Shown here piece by piece: positions 1-10,902 of a DNA stretch of 64,000 nt. The stretch lies in assembly GCF_032062135.1 (NCBI RefSeq), contig NC_092858.1, positions 163,553,409-163,617,408 on the forward strand, given 5' to 3'. This DNA is from Pyxicephalus adspersus (taxonomy: Eukaryota > Chordata > Amphibia > Anura > Pyxicephalidae). Made by a program: the position numbers and the translations under genes. Numbering within the stretch: the stretch's first letter is position 1; every line of letters starts with the position of its first letter. The notes below the pieces were generated by a model, which saw only the letters and a program-made list of their open reading frames with translations, ran no database searches and was not told the DNA's origin.

Positions 1-57
1 GTTTTTTAACCTCCCTAGCGGTTCATTTCTTTCCGTTTTTTTATGTCTAAAAGAGGT

Positions 58-246
58 ACATTGTTTTTCATGAAAATGTATTTTACAGTATAATATAATA
101 GTATGAGTATAATAAAGTTTGAAACACAAATACATGTAAAAAAAATAAATTGAATAAATAAAAAAATGTAAATATTTAAAAAAATACATATTATACTCAT
201 ACTAATATATATACTGTAAAATAAATGTTCTTGAAAACAATGTACT
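58..246. repeat. Large imperfect palindrome inside the TTAA element
   Basis: The left arm begins GTACATTGTTTTTCATGAAA and runs through TTTTACAGTATA and TATGAGTATAA. The right arm repeats this in reverse complement (TTATACTCATA, TATACTGTAAAATA, GAAAACAATGTAC). The loop is a very A/T-rich stretch of about 80 bp. It may be a separate MITE inserted into the outer element or an expanded sub-terminal hairpin. Confidence 0.7.
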
Positions 247-258
247 GCGTGTACATAT

Positions 259-320
259 ATGAATTTAATGTATTGCATTCAATACAGTTATTTTGTATTG
301 AATGCAATACAAATGAATTT
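259..320. repeat. Short palindrome inside the TTAA element
   Basis: The arms GTATTGCATTCAATACA and TGTATTGAATGCAATAC, separated by a few bases, form a near-perfect hairpin of about 60 bp with matching ATTT flanks. Confidence 0.65.
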
Positions 321-559
321 TGAATTTCCTCCCCCGCCGGCAACCTACACACGCACCAACGTCACTGGGAACTCCCCGGTGACTCATTGGGTGCAGAAGC
401 CGGCCGGAGGAAGAAGGAAGAAGACGGAGATTGCGGCAATGGAAAGCGTGGGACGCCGGCGGATCAGGTAAGGCTGTATTTACTAACCTTCCCATAGGGT
501 TACCGCTTTTAGCAACTTTTTTCTACCCCGAGTCACATCTGGGGTTACCGCTAGGGAGG

Positions 560-1378
560 TTAAAAATCATTTGCTATTAGTTTGCAAATGTTTTCAGTCC
601 TGGATCTGACCCAGGTTCTCCCATGATAGTCTATCTTCTCCATTCATTGAGAGCTTTAAATCAGACCTAGTAGTTAATCATTTTTAAAGTGCCAATTAGA
701 AACTTTAGGCTAGTAATCCTGACTTTTGATTAGTTAAGCTGCAGTACCTCTTAAGGTGTACATAAGTAGCTGACCTGCAATTAGATGCATCATTGTCAAC
801 CTGCTGTTATTTTGGTTGGCTGTTCTGGTGTGTACGTGCCTTCACGTGACCAGAACTGGGATTTCTAAATCAGGTACCTCTCCAGGAGTCTCAGGAATAT
901 GAGGTCTGTCTATAAAATAACAAGACTGTGTTTCAATCTGTTAAACATAGCCGTGAGAACTGAATATGAGCACATGCCATAAAATGCTAAACTTTTTTTA
1001 GGCCATGCTGTTGTGTTTTCCCCTCATGTGCTGATATCATGATAAGTTTAAAAGTTGAGCAACGACAAATTGAAATTTTTTGTAAATTTATGCCCCCCAA
1101 AAAAATAGTGCTGCAAGGAAATTTGCGCTGACATTCTGCAGCAAATTGAAGTGGAGCTGAAAATCATCACTTGAGAGGAAACCTACATCTTTCAGTATGG
1201 TCCTGGAACAAAACCACAGTCACTAGACACACCTTCATCACCCAGAATCATAAAAGTCACAGCCATGCTCATTGTGTTTTTTGACATGAAGAGCGTCATT
1301 TTGGCAGAATGGGTTCCAGAAGACATAACAGTGACCCAACATTATTATAAGGAAGTTCTGACAAAGCTCAGAGTAAGG
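560..1378. other. Non-coding stretch, nothing recognised
   Basis: No coding-like open frame, RNA gene or clear repeat structure was seen in this AT-rich stretch between the TTAA element and the first hairpin MITE. Confidence 0.5.
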
Positions 1379-1595
1379 GCCTGATTTAATAAAGCTCTCC
1401 AAGGTGATGATACACTTTCATCATTGAAGCTGGGTGATCCAGCAAACCTGGAATGGATCTGGTCCAGGATTGAAATCATTTGCTAACAAATAGCAAATGA
1501 CTTTTAACAAATCTATTCCAGGTTTGCTGGATCACCCAACCTAACTGATGAAAGTGTATTCTCTCCAGCCTTGAAGAACATAAATAAATCAGGCT
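1379..1595. mobile_element. Hairpin MITE, family A, copy 1
   Basis: This is an almost fully palindromic element of about 215 bp. The left arm reads CCTGATTTAATAAAGCTCTC, then a TACACTTTCATCA block, then GGGTGATCCAGCAAACCTGG. The right arm is its reverse complement (CCAGGTTTGCTGGATCACCC, then TGATGAAAGTGTA, then AAATCAGG). At least four more copies lie in this window, at 34177, 34828, 35152 and 46925. The target duplication is unclear, so the superfamily cannot be assigned. No coding capacity. Confidence 0.8.
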
Positions 1596-3383
1596 CAAAG
1601 AGTCTTGTGACTTTTTTCCTAAATTGAAATAGGTGCTTAAACGAACATGCAATGAGTCAATGGATGCAGTAATGAAAAAATGATCAAATACCTTGAAACA
1701 CCCAACAGAAACTGATTTGCTCCACAACTTTGACCAGGGAAAACAAGAACGCATTGGAGCTTCATTGTAAATGGACAGAATATTGAAGACAAGAATTAGA
1801 ATTGTGTTAGAAAAAAATAAAGTGAGTTGTTATATCAGTCTCATTATTTCATAAACACGCCTCGTATACGACCATTATGCCCTTCAGCTCGCCAGCAACC
1901 ACCCACCATCAACAATTCTCTGTCATAAGCCTTTAATTGGCCTAAATTCTTGACCATTTTTTTGAAGAAAATATATTTCTGTAAAATAATTAAGCAAAGA
2001 AACGTAATCTTCGCACTGCTAATAACAGTCTTCTGTTATTGTCAAGCTTTAAAGTATTGTAATGAATTTTACTTTGATAATGGTACATCAGTGTGGCGGC
2101 GGCGGCATTTACAACTTTTTCCCAGTTCCCTGTAATTATACCCACACTATCATGAGTAAGTGCCACTGCTTGTAGTTGCATGCAATATTTATTACGAAGC
2201 AGCTAATCCTTCCCTTGCTATATTTTAATAGCACATTCATCAGAAAGTACATTTGTAAGGCTACGATTCTTCACTATGTTTTGTATGAATAATTAATTTT
2301 TACTATGAGTTTTCTTACACTTCGGGGCTTCTATGTTATGTTTCAAGTGAGACAGTTTCACAACCCATTCCTTGATAGCAGTGTTCTACTTTTTATACTA
2401 TATATAGAATTTTTTTTTAATATGTGCCAGTATAAGGATAGAGGAGGAAAGGGTTGTTCCTTTTCTGTATCAAAATATTGGTATATTGCCAACCCCTTAG
2501 TTTATTAATTCATAAAAAGGTTGGAGGGAAGAGATAGACAGCAAGGTTTTTTGGTAAAAAGTGTGTATTTAAATACAGTGAATAATAATAACATAAAAGA
2601 TATTCATACCCATCTTCAAAAGGTAAACATAAGATTAGTAGACCAGTCACCAAGTATATCAAGGGGGTTAGTTCTAACTTAATACTAGACATAGAATTGT
2701 TAGTGTTAGTTAAACAGATTGGTTTCTCCTTGGTGGGTATGGGATCTCATCAAACACAATGCGTTTCGCCTTATTGGAGGGTGAGACTCAAAGGTGGGCT
2801 AATATTATAAATGAAAATAAATAATAATAAAAATCTTAAAAATAATACTTAAACATAGTATATCAAACATCAAAAATTGTTGCAAGTACATGACTTAGTT
2901 CCAGGTTGGATATGTCTTATTATGTCTATTAGATAAAAAATTTGATTAATTGAATCTGGGTAGATACAGTACAGGAATGGCTTGTGATGGGTATTTTAAA
3001 GAATGTCATTAAAGGATCCTACATAATTATAGGAAATATTTATGTAGCATTGAACACCTGTAGTGATACCTAACCTTCAAAAATAAAGAAACACACAACC
3101 CAGACAGCCTGACTCAAAGCTGGCTTTAATAAATGTGTACATAAAGAGCACCTCAAATTGTTTAAAGAATGATTGTACTCAACATGCTCAACATCAACGT
3201 GCATCTGGGCAGTCTTAAGTCAATTACCACTTAGCAACAACATGCAGCTACTTTTAAAAATAAAAAATATATAATAACTTCCATAATTACAAGCAGATAG
3301 CTTTCTTTTCCACCACGTCTTCCAGTTTCTTATCAGTCTCCTTACATGCTGATCTCCCATCCTCCTATTAAGTTGGTCTAGAC
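1596..3383. other. Non-coding stretch, nothing firm recognised
   Basis: AT-rich sequence with only short chance frames. The block at about 2700-2790, with CAATGCGTTTCGCC, looks repeat-derived because GCGTTTCGCC-type motifs recur in dispersed elements. No boundaries could be set. Confidence 0.4.
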
Positions 3384-3609
3384 TAGACTTTTTCAACTTC
3401 CTTAACATGGGGGAACCACTGAAAAAACTTTCATTTCTTAGGAAGAGGTCAATAGGAAGAATGAACCTTTGTTGCTGGTCATTGGAAAGAAAGTCACCCT
3501 TACAGATAGTCAAAAAGTTTATTGGTGTCAGTTAAACTAACCTGGAGGCACAAATTACTCAAGGAAGCAAACTAGCAAACTTTGGAGGAACCCTGGTTAA
3601 GAAACACTG
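3384..3609 (+). mobile_element. hAT-like non-autonomous element, family B, copy 1
   Basis: The element starts TAGACTTTTTCAAC, continues into a TTAACATGGGGGAACC block, and ends GGAACCCTGGTTAAGAAACACTG. The ends resemble the TTCTCAACC-type termini common in hAT elements. The flanks GTCTAGAC (3376-3383) and GTCTTAAC (3610-3617) match at 6 of 8 positions, which fits an aged 8-bp hAT target duplication. Shared internal blocks (GGGAAGAATGTCACCCTTACAG, TTGCTCAAGGAA) identify further copies at 12295, 32050, 32395 and 43380. There is no transposase. Confidence 0.65.
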
Positions 3610-4339
3610 GTCTTAACAGTGTTTATTTTCCCACCTCTAACAAAGGCTTGCAGAGTGCTATTCCCAGGGTTCCTCCAGTGGTACCCAAGGTTTCCTCTTG
3701 AACAGTGGCGGATTGACCTCATATTTTATGATACCTGAATAGTTCAAAGGCCAAAGCCACGTGGAAGGCCCAGTTACATGGCAGTAATGATCGTTGAATT
3801 GTGGAATGGCATTCTAGCCACCAATGTAGTGGGGCATTATGTTCACTGGCCACCATCGAAGAGGCTTATTTCCTGATACCTGAATATAATTCCAAGGGTT
3901 CCTTAGGGGTTAAAAAGTTGAGAAAGGCTTGTGTAGACTGCACAGACTCCAAAACAAGAAAGTTGTTTCACTTGTTGCACTCATAAGGTTTAAAAGCACA
4001 TGAAAGCTTATCACAAGTCTCAAGCTATTGTTAACTACAAACTTTTTGTTCAGGTTACCACAATGTGAAGCTTCGAAGTTTACTCACCATTTGTTGCTGT
4101 TGTGAACCATTGTAACTGTATATGCCTTATTTATTGACTTTCCATTAGACAAGCTGAAGCAGCATACTTTTTATACTTCCTGTTAAAGAGTTTCTATACC
4201 AAAAAATGTTTTCAAACATAAAATATTGCAATACAGTGACCGATTGATTATATAATGGATTGCATTATGTTATAATATGCTATTTGTATTGGTTGATTTA
4301 TTTTCAATATATGCAGTAGATCACACTATTGGTGGCAGA
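3610..4339. other. Non-coding stretch
   Basis: No gene or RNA recognised. Fragments such as AGGGTTCCTCCAGTGG (about 3665-3685) and AAGGGTTCCTTAGGGGTTAAAAAG (about 3890) may be debris of the neighbouring hAT-like family. Confidence 0.35.
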
Positions 4340-4890
4340 CATTATATATATTTAGATCAGAATTAAATTCAAGCTCCTGTACTTTGCCTTCAAATCCCTT
4401 CACAGCTCTTGTCCCATCTTCCTTTCTGACCTGGTAGAAAAATACCCCCATAGCTGCTCATTTAGCTCCTTTAATGACCTACTAATGATTTTCTCAATAA
4501 TAACCTCTTCACATGCATGGCTCCAAGACTTTTCTAGAGCTGCCCGACTCTCTGGAATGGTATTCCACGTCCTATTCTGCTTGCTCCAGGTTTTCACACA
4601 TTTAAATGAGTCTTACAACCCATCTTTTCAAACTCGCCTACCCATCCTCTTCTGTCTCCTAAACCGTCACTACTTCCCACCACTCCATATCCCTCTCCTA
4701 TTGTGTGTTACTTCTTCACCTTAGATTGTGCGCTCAGTTGGGCCTCTCCTCCTCCTATGTCATTCTTTGTGATATTTCATCATTTGCAACACTTATTTAT
4801 TGTACAGCTCTGTGAAATATGTTGGCGTATTTATAAATAATGTTTTTTATTAATATTATTATTAATATTATTATTATTATTAATAGTAAT
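4340..4890 (+). mobile_element. L2/CR1-type LINE, 3' end fragment
   Basis: This copy is co-linear with 60640-61160. It runs from the degraded end of the LINE coding region (the CTCCTGTACTTTGCCTTCAAATCCC block, encoding the FKLLCFAFKS-type segment) through the 3' untranslated part to TGTACAGCTCTGTGAAATATGTTGGCGTATTTATAAAT. It then ends in an ATT/TTA simple-repeat tail. Stops and indels break the frame. A 5'-truncated copy ending in a short tandem tail is the normal result of L2/CR1 retrotransposition. Confidence 0.75.
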
Positions 4891-6340
4891 ATTAAAATTT
4901 GAAAAAGGAAGAGAAAAGACAGGGCGTCCATGACGTAAATAGGAAAGACCCCAAACGTGGAAGCTTTTGGCTGTATAATGTTATGTTATATGTTCTCTGT
5001 ATTACTATGTGTAGGAAAGAGAGAATTACTTCCCTGCCTTCATATGTGATGACAAATACATAATAATTTTGCCGCAAAGAAACCCCTGTTTTTTCTCTTC
5101 CTTTTTTTTTTTGTGTGCAAAAAATTTTGTGTATGTATTAAGGGGGCGCCTATATCTGATAATCCAAATCTTCTACCCTTATTAATATTATTATTAATAA
5201 TAATGAAACCTTAGTCCAATGTTGTTTTAGACACCTTTTACAAATGAGATGTGTTGAAGCTGGCTTTGTCTGGTTAAAAAATTTGAAAACGTCATTATAG
5301 AAGACTTAAAGTTGTGTTTTAGAGCTTGTAAAGCATTAAAAAAAGGTGTTGAGAGAACCATTTACTGGTATTTACCATTAGCACAATAAAAGAAAAATAT
5401 TTATCAAATGTTTATTATTTTCATTCAAGACCACATAAACCATATATATATACAACTTTTTATATAATAATTTTTACCGATTTTTATGCTAAATACGTGT
5501 GTAATGTATACGTAAATGTGTCTGCACATGCTTAGCTGTAAAATTTATTTATAATAAAAACATTTATTTTAAGCCTCTGCTGTCCCTCACCCTATAATGC
5601 AGTTCATTGGTAAGTCATAAATGTCATTTAAATATCAGGTGGAGCCTGGATTGGGCAAAACATAAATCAAAAATAGTTCCAGTGACTTCCATAAAATTAA
5701 ATTAGTAAGTTTCCAATGGGAGTGTGTGGAATTGGTGTAACAATGGAATATATATGTAAATATATTGTGCATTATTTCTTATGCCAGTTTCTATTTGCAG
5801 ACAATTGATTTGCGACCAACACAAGAAATAGAACTATAAATGGTGCAGCGTTCAATGATTTTCTGATTCGGCTCCATGCGCTAAAAGTCAATAAAATTAC
5901 CACCTGTGAAAAGCAACACTCAAGACGTGTGAAAAAGCCTTTTTCCTTGAGATAAGTGTCAGATTGAATGCAGGGAAGTTGTGCTGCACCTGCACAAACT
6001 GTGTAATTTATTTCTTCCCTTGGCAATGAGAAAAGAGAGAATGCTACACCAAGAATAAGAGAATAATACACATACATACAAATATGAATAACAGAATATT
6101 CATTCTTAATGCAATCAAATTGCAATTCTATAATCAACTAGGCTGCTATTACTTGTATTTATTAATAGTTACATGTTCATAAAAATAACATTATTTCACA
6201 AGTTGAATCTTTCTGGCAAATAAATTGGCCAAACTTATTATTTGATTTTAACATTCAACTCTCAAAGGGTACTAAAGATATTTGCAAGCCAAATAAAAAA
6301 ACATCATCAGCATGTATTGACTAACTCTATGGGGTCTGTC
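4891..6340. other. Non-coding stretch
   Basis: AT-rich sequence with short ATT-rich tracts (about 5180-5205) and no recognised gene. The longest open frame (5772-6137, minus, 121 codons) has low-complexity composition and no recognisable domain, so I treat it as chance. Confidence 0.45.
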
Positions 6341-6650
6341 TATAAAGCAGAGAGTCTGGGAGGTCCAGTTAATCAGTGGCTGCTGCCTTTGCAACATTAT
6401 GGTCCCAGGTTTGAGTCTCCACCAGGACTCTATGTGCATGGAGTTTGCATGTTTTCCCTGTGCTTGAGTGAAATTCCTTTGAACTTTCTGTTTTGTTCCC
6501 ACATCGCAAAAACATGAATTTAGATTATTTTGTTTTCCCCTAACATTGGTTGTAGATTGTGTTAATGATTATGGAAAGGGCATTAGATTGTGAGGGACAA
6601 TTAGTGACACGACTATGGACTTTGTAAAGCGCTGTATATTATGTTGGTGT
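6341..6650 (+). mobile_element. tRNA-derived SINE-like repeat, copy 1
   Basis: A B-box-like segment (GGTCCCAGGTTTGAGTCTCC) is followed by the ATGGAGTTTGCATGTT core and a 3' part, ATTAGATTGTGAGGGACAATTAGTGACACGACTATGG. It ends TTTGTAAAGCGCTGTATATTATGTTGG, close to the LINE tail seen at 4790 and 61080. A tRNA-like head joined to a LINE-like tail is the standard SINE layout. It shares its body with 15525-15845 and its head with 38655-38840. Diverged and not coding. Confidence 0.65.
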
Positions 6651-6669
6651 TGCAATATGAAAAAATTGA

Positions 6670-6966
6670 TTTGCTTGGCACAAATCTAAACCTTTGATAC
6701 TCACCAATCCTTGTTCAGTCCCAGGGTGCCCGAATCTTTCTTTTCTTCCTGTAGACGATCTTAAGCCATCTTGATTGGCCATACCAGCTTGACGTAACTC
6801 CCATTCATTCATGCCCGGCATGCTCAATGGAAGCATGCGCAGCTCAGCAAAATTTGTCAGCGATCAGGCAGGTAAGAACAGTTATTGCAGAAGGGACATT
6901 GCCCTTTTTGTAATAACCACCTGCCTGAATCGCCAAAGTTCAAAGTGGGACTTTAGTTCCATTATC
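6670..6966. repeat. Composite repeat, family C, copy 1
   Basis: The sequence contains ATACTCACCAATCCTTGTTCAG, GACGATCTTAAGCCATCTTGATTGGCC, GCATGCGCAG and GATCAGGCAGGTAAGAACAG, then ATTGCAGAAGGGACATTGCCC, and ends near GGACTTTAGTTCCATT. The same modules occur at 8581-8857, 59400-59640 and, in part, 33290-33500, 26400-26660 and 10578-10902. The TTTAGTTCCAC-type end suggests a MITE. It is GC-richer than its surroundings. Confidence 0.55.
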
Positions 6967-7000
6967 ATTAAATACTTACTGTAGATACTTACTGTTACTA

Positions 7001-7142
7001 CAGGGGTGTAGTGGGGCGAGCACGCATGGGCACGTCATGCCCTCACCTTTTTTCGGGACTTTTTTTGTTACATAGGGATGCACATGCACACTCACCATGC
7101 ATAGCCCCATGCCCCCTCTTCTTTTTTATGATTTCACCCCTG
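7001..7142. mobile_element. Short MITE-like inverted repeat
   Basis: This 142-bp stretch starts CAGGGGTG and ends CACCCCTG, a perfect 8-bp terminal inverted repeat. Partial internal inversion is also present (TGGGGCGAGCACGCATGGGCA against GCATAGCCCCATGCCCC). CAGGGGTG-type ends are typical of hAT elements, but I could not find a convincing 8-bp target duplication. Confidence 0.5.
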
Positions 7143-7414
7143 ATTAAGTATATTTGAAAAATGTTCCCCCTCAAAATGCCATTAGAAAATATTCTGTCTA
7201 TTGGTGCTCAATAAAAATACACAAAAAAATAAGGCAAGTGACTCATCATACTCATCAACTAAAAAGCACAAATTAATTTAACCATGTTTTAAAAATAACA
7301 CACCGAAGATTCATGTTAATATTATTAGAATTTCTACTGCCGCATTTTGTGCCATTTTGTTTTTTCAAAGCATTTTCCTGTATTTTCAGGTATTATTATC
7401 ATTATTATTAATAA

Positions 7415-7475
7415 TAAACAGGATTTATATAGTGCCAACATATTTCACAGCGCTGTACAATAAATAGGGTAAAAA
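7415..7475 (-). mobile_element. LINE/SINE 3' tail remnant
   Basis: TTTATATAGTGCCAACATATTTCACAGCGCTGTACA is the reverse complement of the 3' tail of the L2-like elements in this window (TGTACAGCGCTG, then TGTTGGCGCTATATAAA). It is preceded by the matching ATT/AAT simple-repeat tail. Confidence 0.7.
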
Positions 7476-7528
7476 TAAGTACCTTGGTTCATGGTTAGAT
7501 CAGTAACTGTTTGAGTATATATGGTAAA

Positions 7529-7563
<35 letters not shown>
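7529..7563. repeat. (AT)n(AC)n microsatellite
   Basis: An uninterrupted AT dinucleotide run passes directly into a short AC run. Confidence 0.95.
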
Positions 7564-8540
7564 GATAGACTCCGGATTAAGGAAATCCGACATACAGATG
7601 ACTCCTGGATACGAAGATGTTCTGCAACATCTTGTAACTCTTTAATGACCAAGACGAACTCTGCAGTTGTTTTTTTTGCATATCAAAGCACAGCTTGCTC
7701 CAGAAGTTAAGGAAAGTCTAGGCTCCAGAATTTTTTTTGTTGCTTTGTTTGTGATCCTGTGATCCTCCTGTAAATTTTATACAGTAACTGGTACACCATG
7801 CTGCCTAATAATATGTTGAGACAAACATCTGTCCTAATTGCATTTATTAAAATAATGTACTTGTTCCGACTTACATACAAATTGAACTTAAGAATAAACC
7901 TTCAGTCCCTATCTCGTATGTAACCCAGGGACTACCTTATATACTTTATCCTTATTTATTCTTGGTTCAGCAGCAGCTTTCCTGCGGGTTCTGGGTTTCT
8001 GAAGAACATAATCCAGCTGTCAACAGGCACAAATCTACCATTGAGTGATCGGGCTCATGAACATTTTATGAATATAAGGGCAGCTGCAGTCTAGTAACTA
8101 AATGTAGACTAGAAGGACAAACATAGGATGCTTTCTTGGACTTGTTTTTACACAGGTTTGCAAAATGTGGAGTTCCTTTGAAAGTGGCCCTTATCAGAAC
8201 TAGTAATTCTCAAAAAAATGATAATGTAGGATTGTAACTGTGAATGTTCCAGGCCCTTATATACCTATTTCTTGAGAATTTTTATCCATGCCTTGCTCCC
8301 TAGTAGTCTGATCATGCTGACAGCTCCCCTGCTGCCTGCTCTCGAAAAACTGGGCAAACATTTTGTTACAACCAAGGTCAAGCATTGTGGCAATGTTCAA
8401 ATCTGGAACACCTAACCTTGAAATACTTGCTTGGCAAGTGAAACACAAACAGCTGACCATTTAGAGGAGCTAAATGTAAAAATCAAAAAAATCCAACAGA
8501 CAATGTGCCTTCTGCTATAAAATAAAAAAAATGCTGCCTG
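7564..8540. other. Non-coding stretch
   Basis: No gene, RNA or structured repeat was recognised. The block at 7560-7935 reads like a degraded dispersed repeat, but I could not delimit it. Confidence 0.35.
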
Positions 8541-8580
8541 ATTGTAATTTCTTTTAAATACCCTCAGTGGTCTTTGTTTA

Positions 8581-8857
8581 GTTGCAAGTGCCATCATCTT
8601 TCCGGTATGCCGATCTTCCACCAACATACTTGGCCTGGGCAGGATACCTGCCACAGCCGTCATCATACAAAGAAGCTGGCGATCAGGCAAGTAAGTATTC
8701 TTCATTGCAGAATCACATCACCTGTCCTCGTTCAGTTGCCGGTGCCACCATCTTTCTTTTTTTTGTCTGAGATGCTGATCTTCGACCATTGGCCTGGCAG
8801 ATACAAGCCTGTTGTCATATGAAGAAGATCAGGCAGGTGAATATTTTGCAAGCAGGA
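8581..8857. repeat. Composite repeat, family C: two tandem diverged units
   Basis: Two copies of a unit of about 154 bp lie head to tail. Unit 1 starts GTTGCAAGTGCCATCATCTTTC at 8581 and unit 2 starts GTTGCCGGTGCCACCATCTTTC at 8735. Both continue with a TGCTGATCTTC-type block, TTGGCCTGG and GATCAGGCA(A/G)GT, then a T-rich ATTGCAG or TTTGCAAG. The modules match the copy at 6670-6966. Open frames across this block come from the repeat. Confidence 0.65.
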
Positions 8858-8885
8858 TTATGGTTCCACTTAACTTTTTACAGCC

Positions 8886-10577
8886 ACCTTACAACCTGCA
8901 GCTGATGGAAACGCTCCCTTTTATATACAGTGGTGTATAACCACTTGATAATAGGCTTATAGCAAATTTTTTTTCAATGAAAATAAGTAGCAGGGAGCTT
9001 GTTGGCACTGTACACAGCACACATTGGCTGAGTTAGGAGTAAAGTTTAATTAACTTATATATTAAATTAAATAAATGAATAATAATAAATAGCATGGCAA
9101 AGTACTGCACTGTTTTGTGCATTGCCGTGCACTGTGGTAGCATGTTTAATCACACCATGGCACAATGATGTAAATGGTTCCTTGAGGAAATTTCTCATGG
9201 CAGAAATACTGAAATACCAGAATTGCTATTATTGACTTTTCAAGAGTAAGTGTCAGGAAGAGTCATGGGCCGTCATCCTTATCCTTAACAATCATAAGCA
9301 TATAACATCATCCATACCCCCAATACAAGCTGGATGATACAATACATGATAGCTCCAGACCAGTAACTCGTCAACTAGATGAAGGGTAAAGCTGACAGGT
9401 ATGGAGCAAGAACCTTTAAAAAAATGTCTCAGTAGTGGCTCTTATTTTTCTGTGTTCACAGTTCCAAGTATAAAACACACGGCAGTTTTCAAAGTAGTTT
9501 TTGGTCCAACAATTGTGCATGAATTACCTTTAGTGATTACAATAGAAGTCAGTCTGGAGCAAGGTGGAGATATTGAATATTTTTTTTCAAATGAAAATAA
9601 CTTCAGCGTAATTTGGCTTTAACGACCAAGAGAACAGTTTGCAGTCTAATTTATGCTATCGTTGTGAACTGGCTGAGGGCCAAAGAGAAGAGGAAGAGCT
9701 CTGCAGAAGGGCCAGATAAAGCAGCTTGACATGTCTGCATGTAATGCTGGGATGAGAATGAGACATGTGGATACCTTCTGTTTCAAAAAAAGCTCTCCTG
9801 TGCATTCCATCCTTCATTTTATGTACAATACCGCCTATTATTTATTTTGGCCATATATTAGCCAGGAGTGCTAGTCACAGCAGGGAATTTGGAAATTAAA
9901 ATGTCTATTGTTTAGCAGCAGCAAAAAGTATTTAAAATTTTTGGAAGGAAAAACCGTCTTGATGTGTCTGTTGACTGTTAAATTGTGAATATTTATGAAA
10001 GCTTAAAAATGTCATGCTGTAAATGTAAATGATCTGCATCCTAAAAAGATATTTACGGTAATGGCCAAATGTGACTGTGGAGTTTGGCAAATGTGTTAAC
10101 TCCCAAAAGTAGGGGGATAATAAAATCATTTTTTATAGTCATTTTACATCCTATTTTTTTTTTAACATTGAACAGATGCATTCTATGGGCATATTGTAGA
10201 CGCTCACTCATTAAAGCAATATAGGCACATTGGACATCCCATTCCAAAACCGGCGGCATTATTATGAATTGATAACCCATCAACACATTTATGGCCATAA
10301 CAACATTCACACTTCTTTCCACAAGATTTCAGAGAGTGTCAGGGATAATTTGTACCAATCCAACCAAAGAGCATTTGTGAGATCAGAGACTGATATATAA
10401 AAAGAAGTGGCACAAGGCACGGTCCCAGAAGGAAAATGACTTATTATGCTGGAGAGTTTCTGACCTTTTGTTAATATCTTCCACCTATCTGTATTTCTGT
10501 CCTTCACAATTCCAGGGACTAAAAGCAGACCTAAACTCAAATGTTTAGTTTACATAAAAGAGTAGATAACTCTTATT
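8886..10577. other. Non-coding stretch
   Basis: Nothing recognised beyond short chance open frames. Composition is AT-rich, with no splice-bounded coding pattern that I could identify. Confidence 0.4.
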
Positions 10578-10902
10578 TATAAAGTAAAACTATTGCTCTT
10601 TTTAAGAATGTGATCAAGAATGAATGGGAGTGCAGAGCCTCAGGATCTCGGGCATGCGCAGAAAGGGCATTTTACTTCCTTGAGGGGAAAGAGATGCCGA
10701 TCCTTTGTCTTCACAGTGGGAGATTAAAAAAGAAAGACGGGGCAAAGATGGTGGTTTACGGTGCTTCCCTCTGCACCCGTTCGAAGAAGAATTCTAGGAC
10801 AGCATGGGACCCATTCAAGGAAAACAATCCAGTGCGATCGGGGAATCTGTGAAATAAAGATAAGTGTGATTTTTTTATTTTTCAGTTTAGTTCCACTTTA
10901 AG
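10578..10902. mobile_element. MITE-like repeat with TTAAAGTGGAACTAAA-type ends
   Basis: The right end TTTAGTTCCACTTTAA (10887-10902) is answered on the left by a diverged TATAAAGTAAAACTATTG. The interior is GC-richer, with GGGCATGCGCAGAAAGGG and CCGATCCTTTG modules shared in part with family C. The 80-codon frame inside it reads as repeat, not gene. Confidence 0.5.

Larger units (their letters stand above)
10..559. mobile_element. Non-autonomous DNA transposon with TTAA target duplication
   Basis: The two ends are perfect inverted copies of CCTCCCTAGCGGT, and each end is directly flanked by TTAA (6-9 and 560-563). A TTAA duplication is the hallmark of the piggyBac and Kolobok superfamilies. 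The ends do not settle which one applies, though a C-rich terminus directly after TTAA fits piggyBac better. The 550-bp interior has no transposase reading frame, so it would need one supplied in trans. It contains two nested palindromes (58-246 and about 259-320) and a GC-rich block at about 335-475. The short reading frames crossing it look like chance. Confidence 0.8.
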
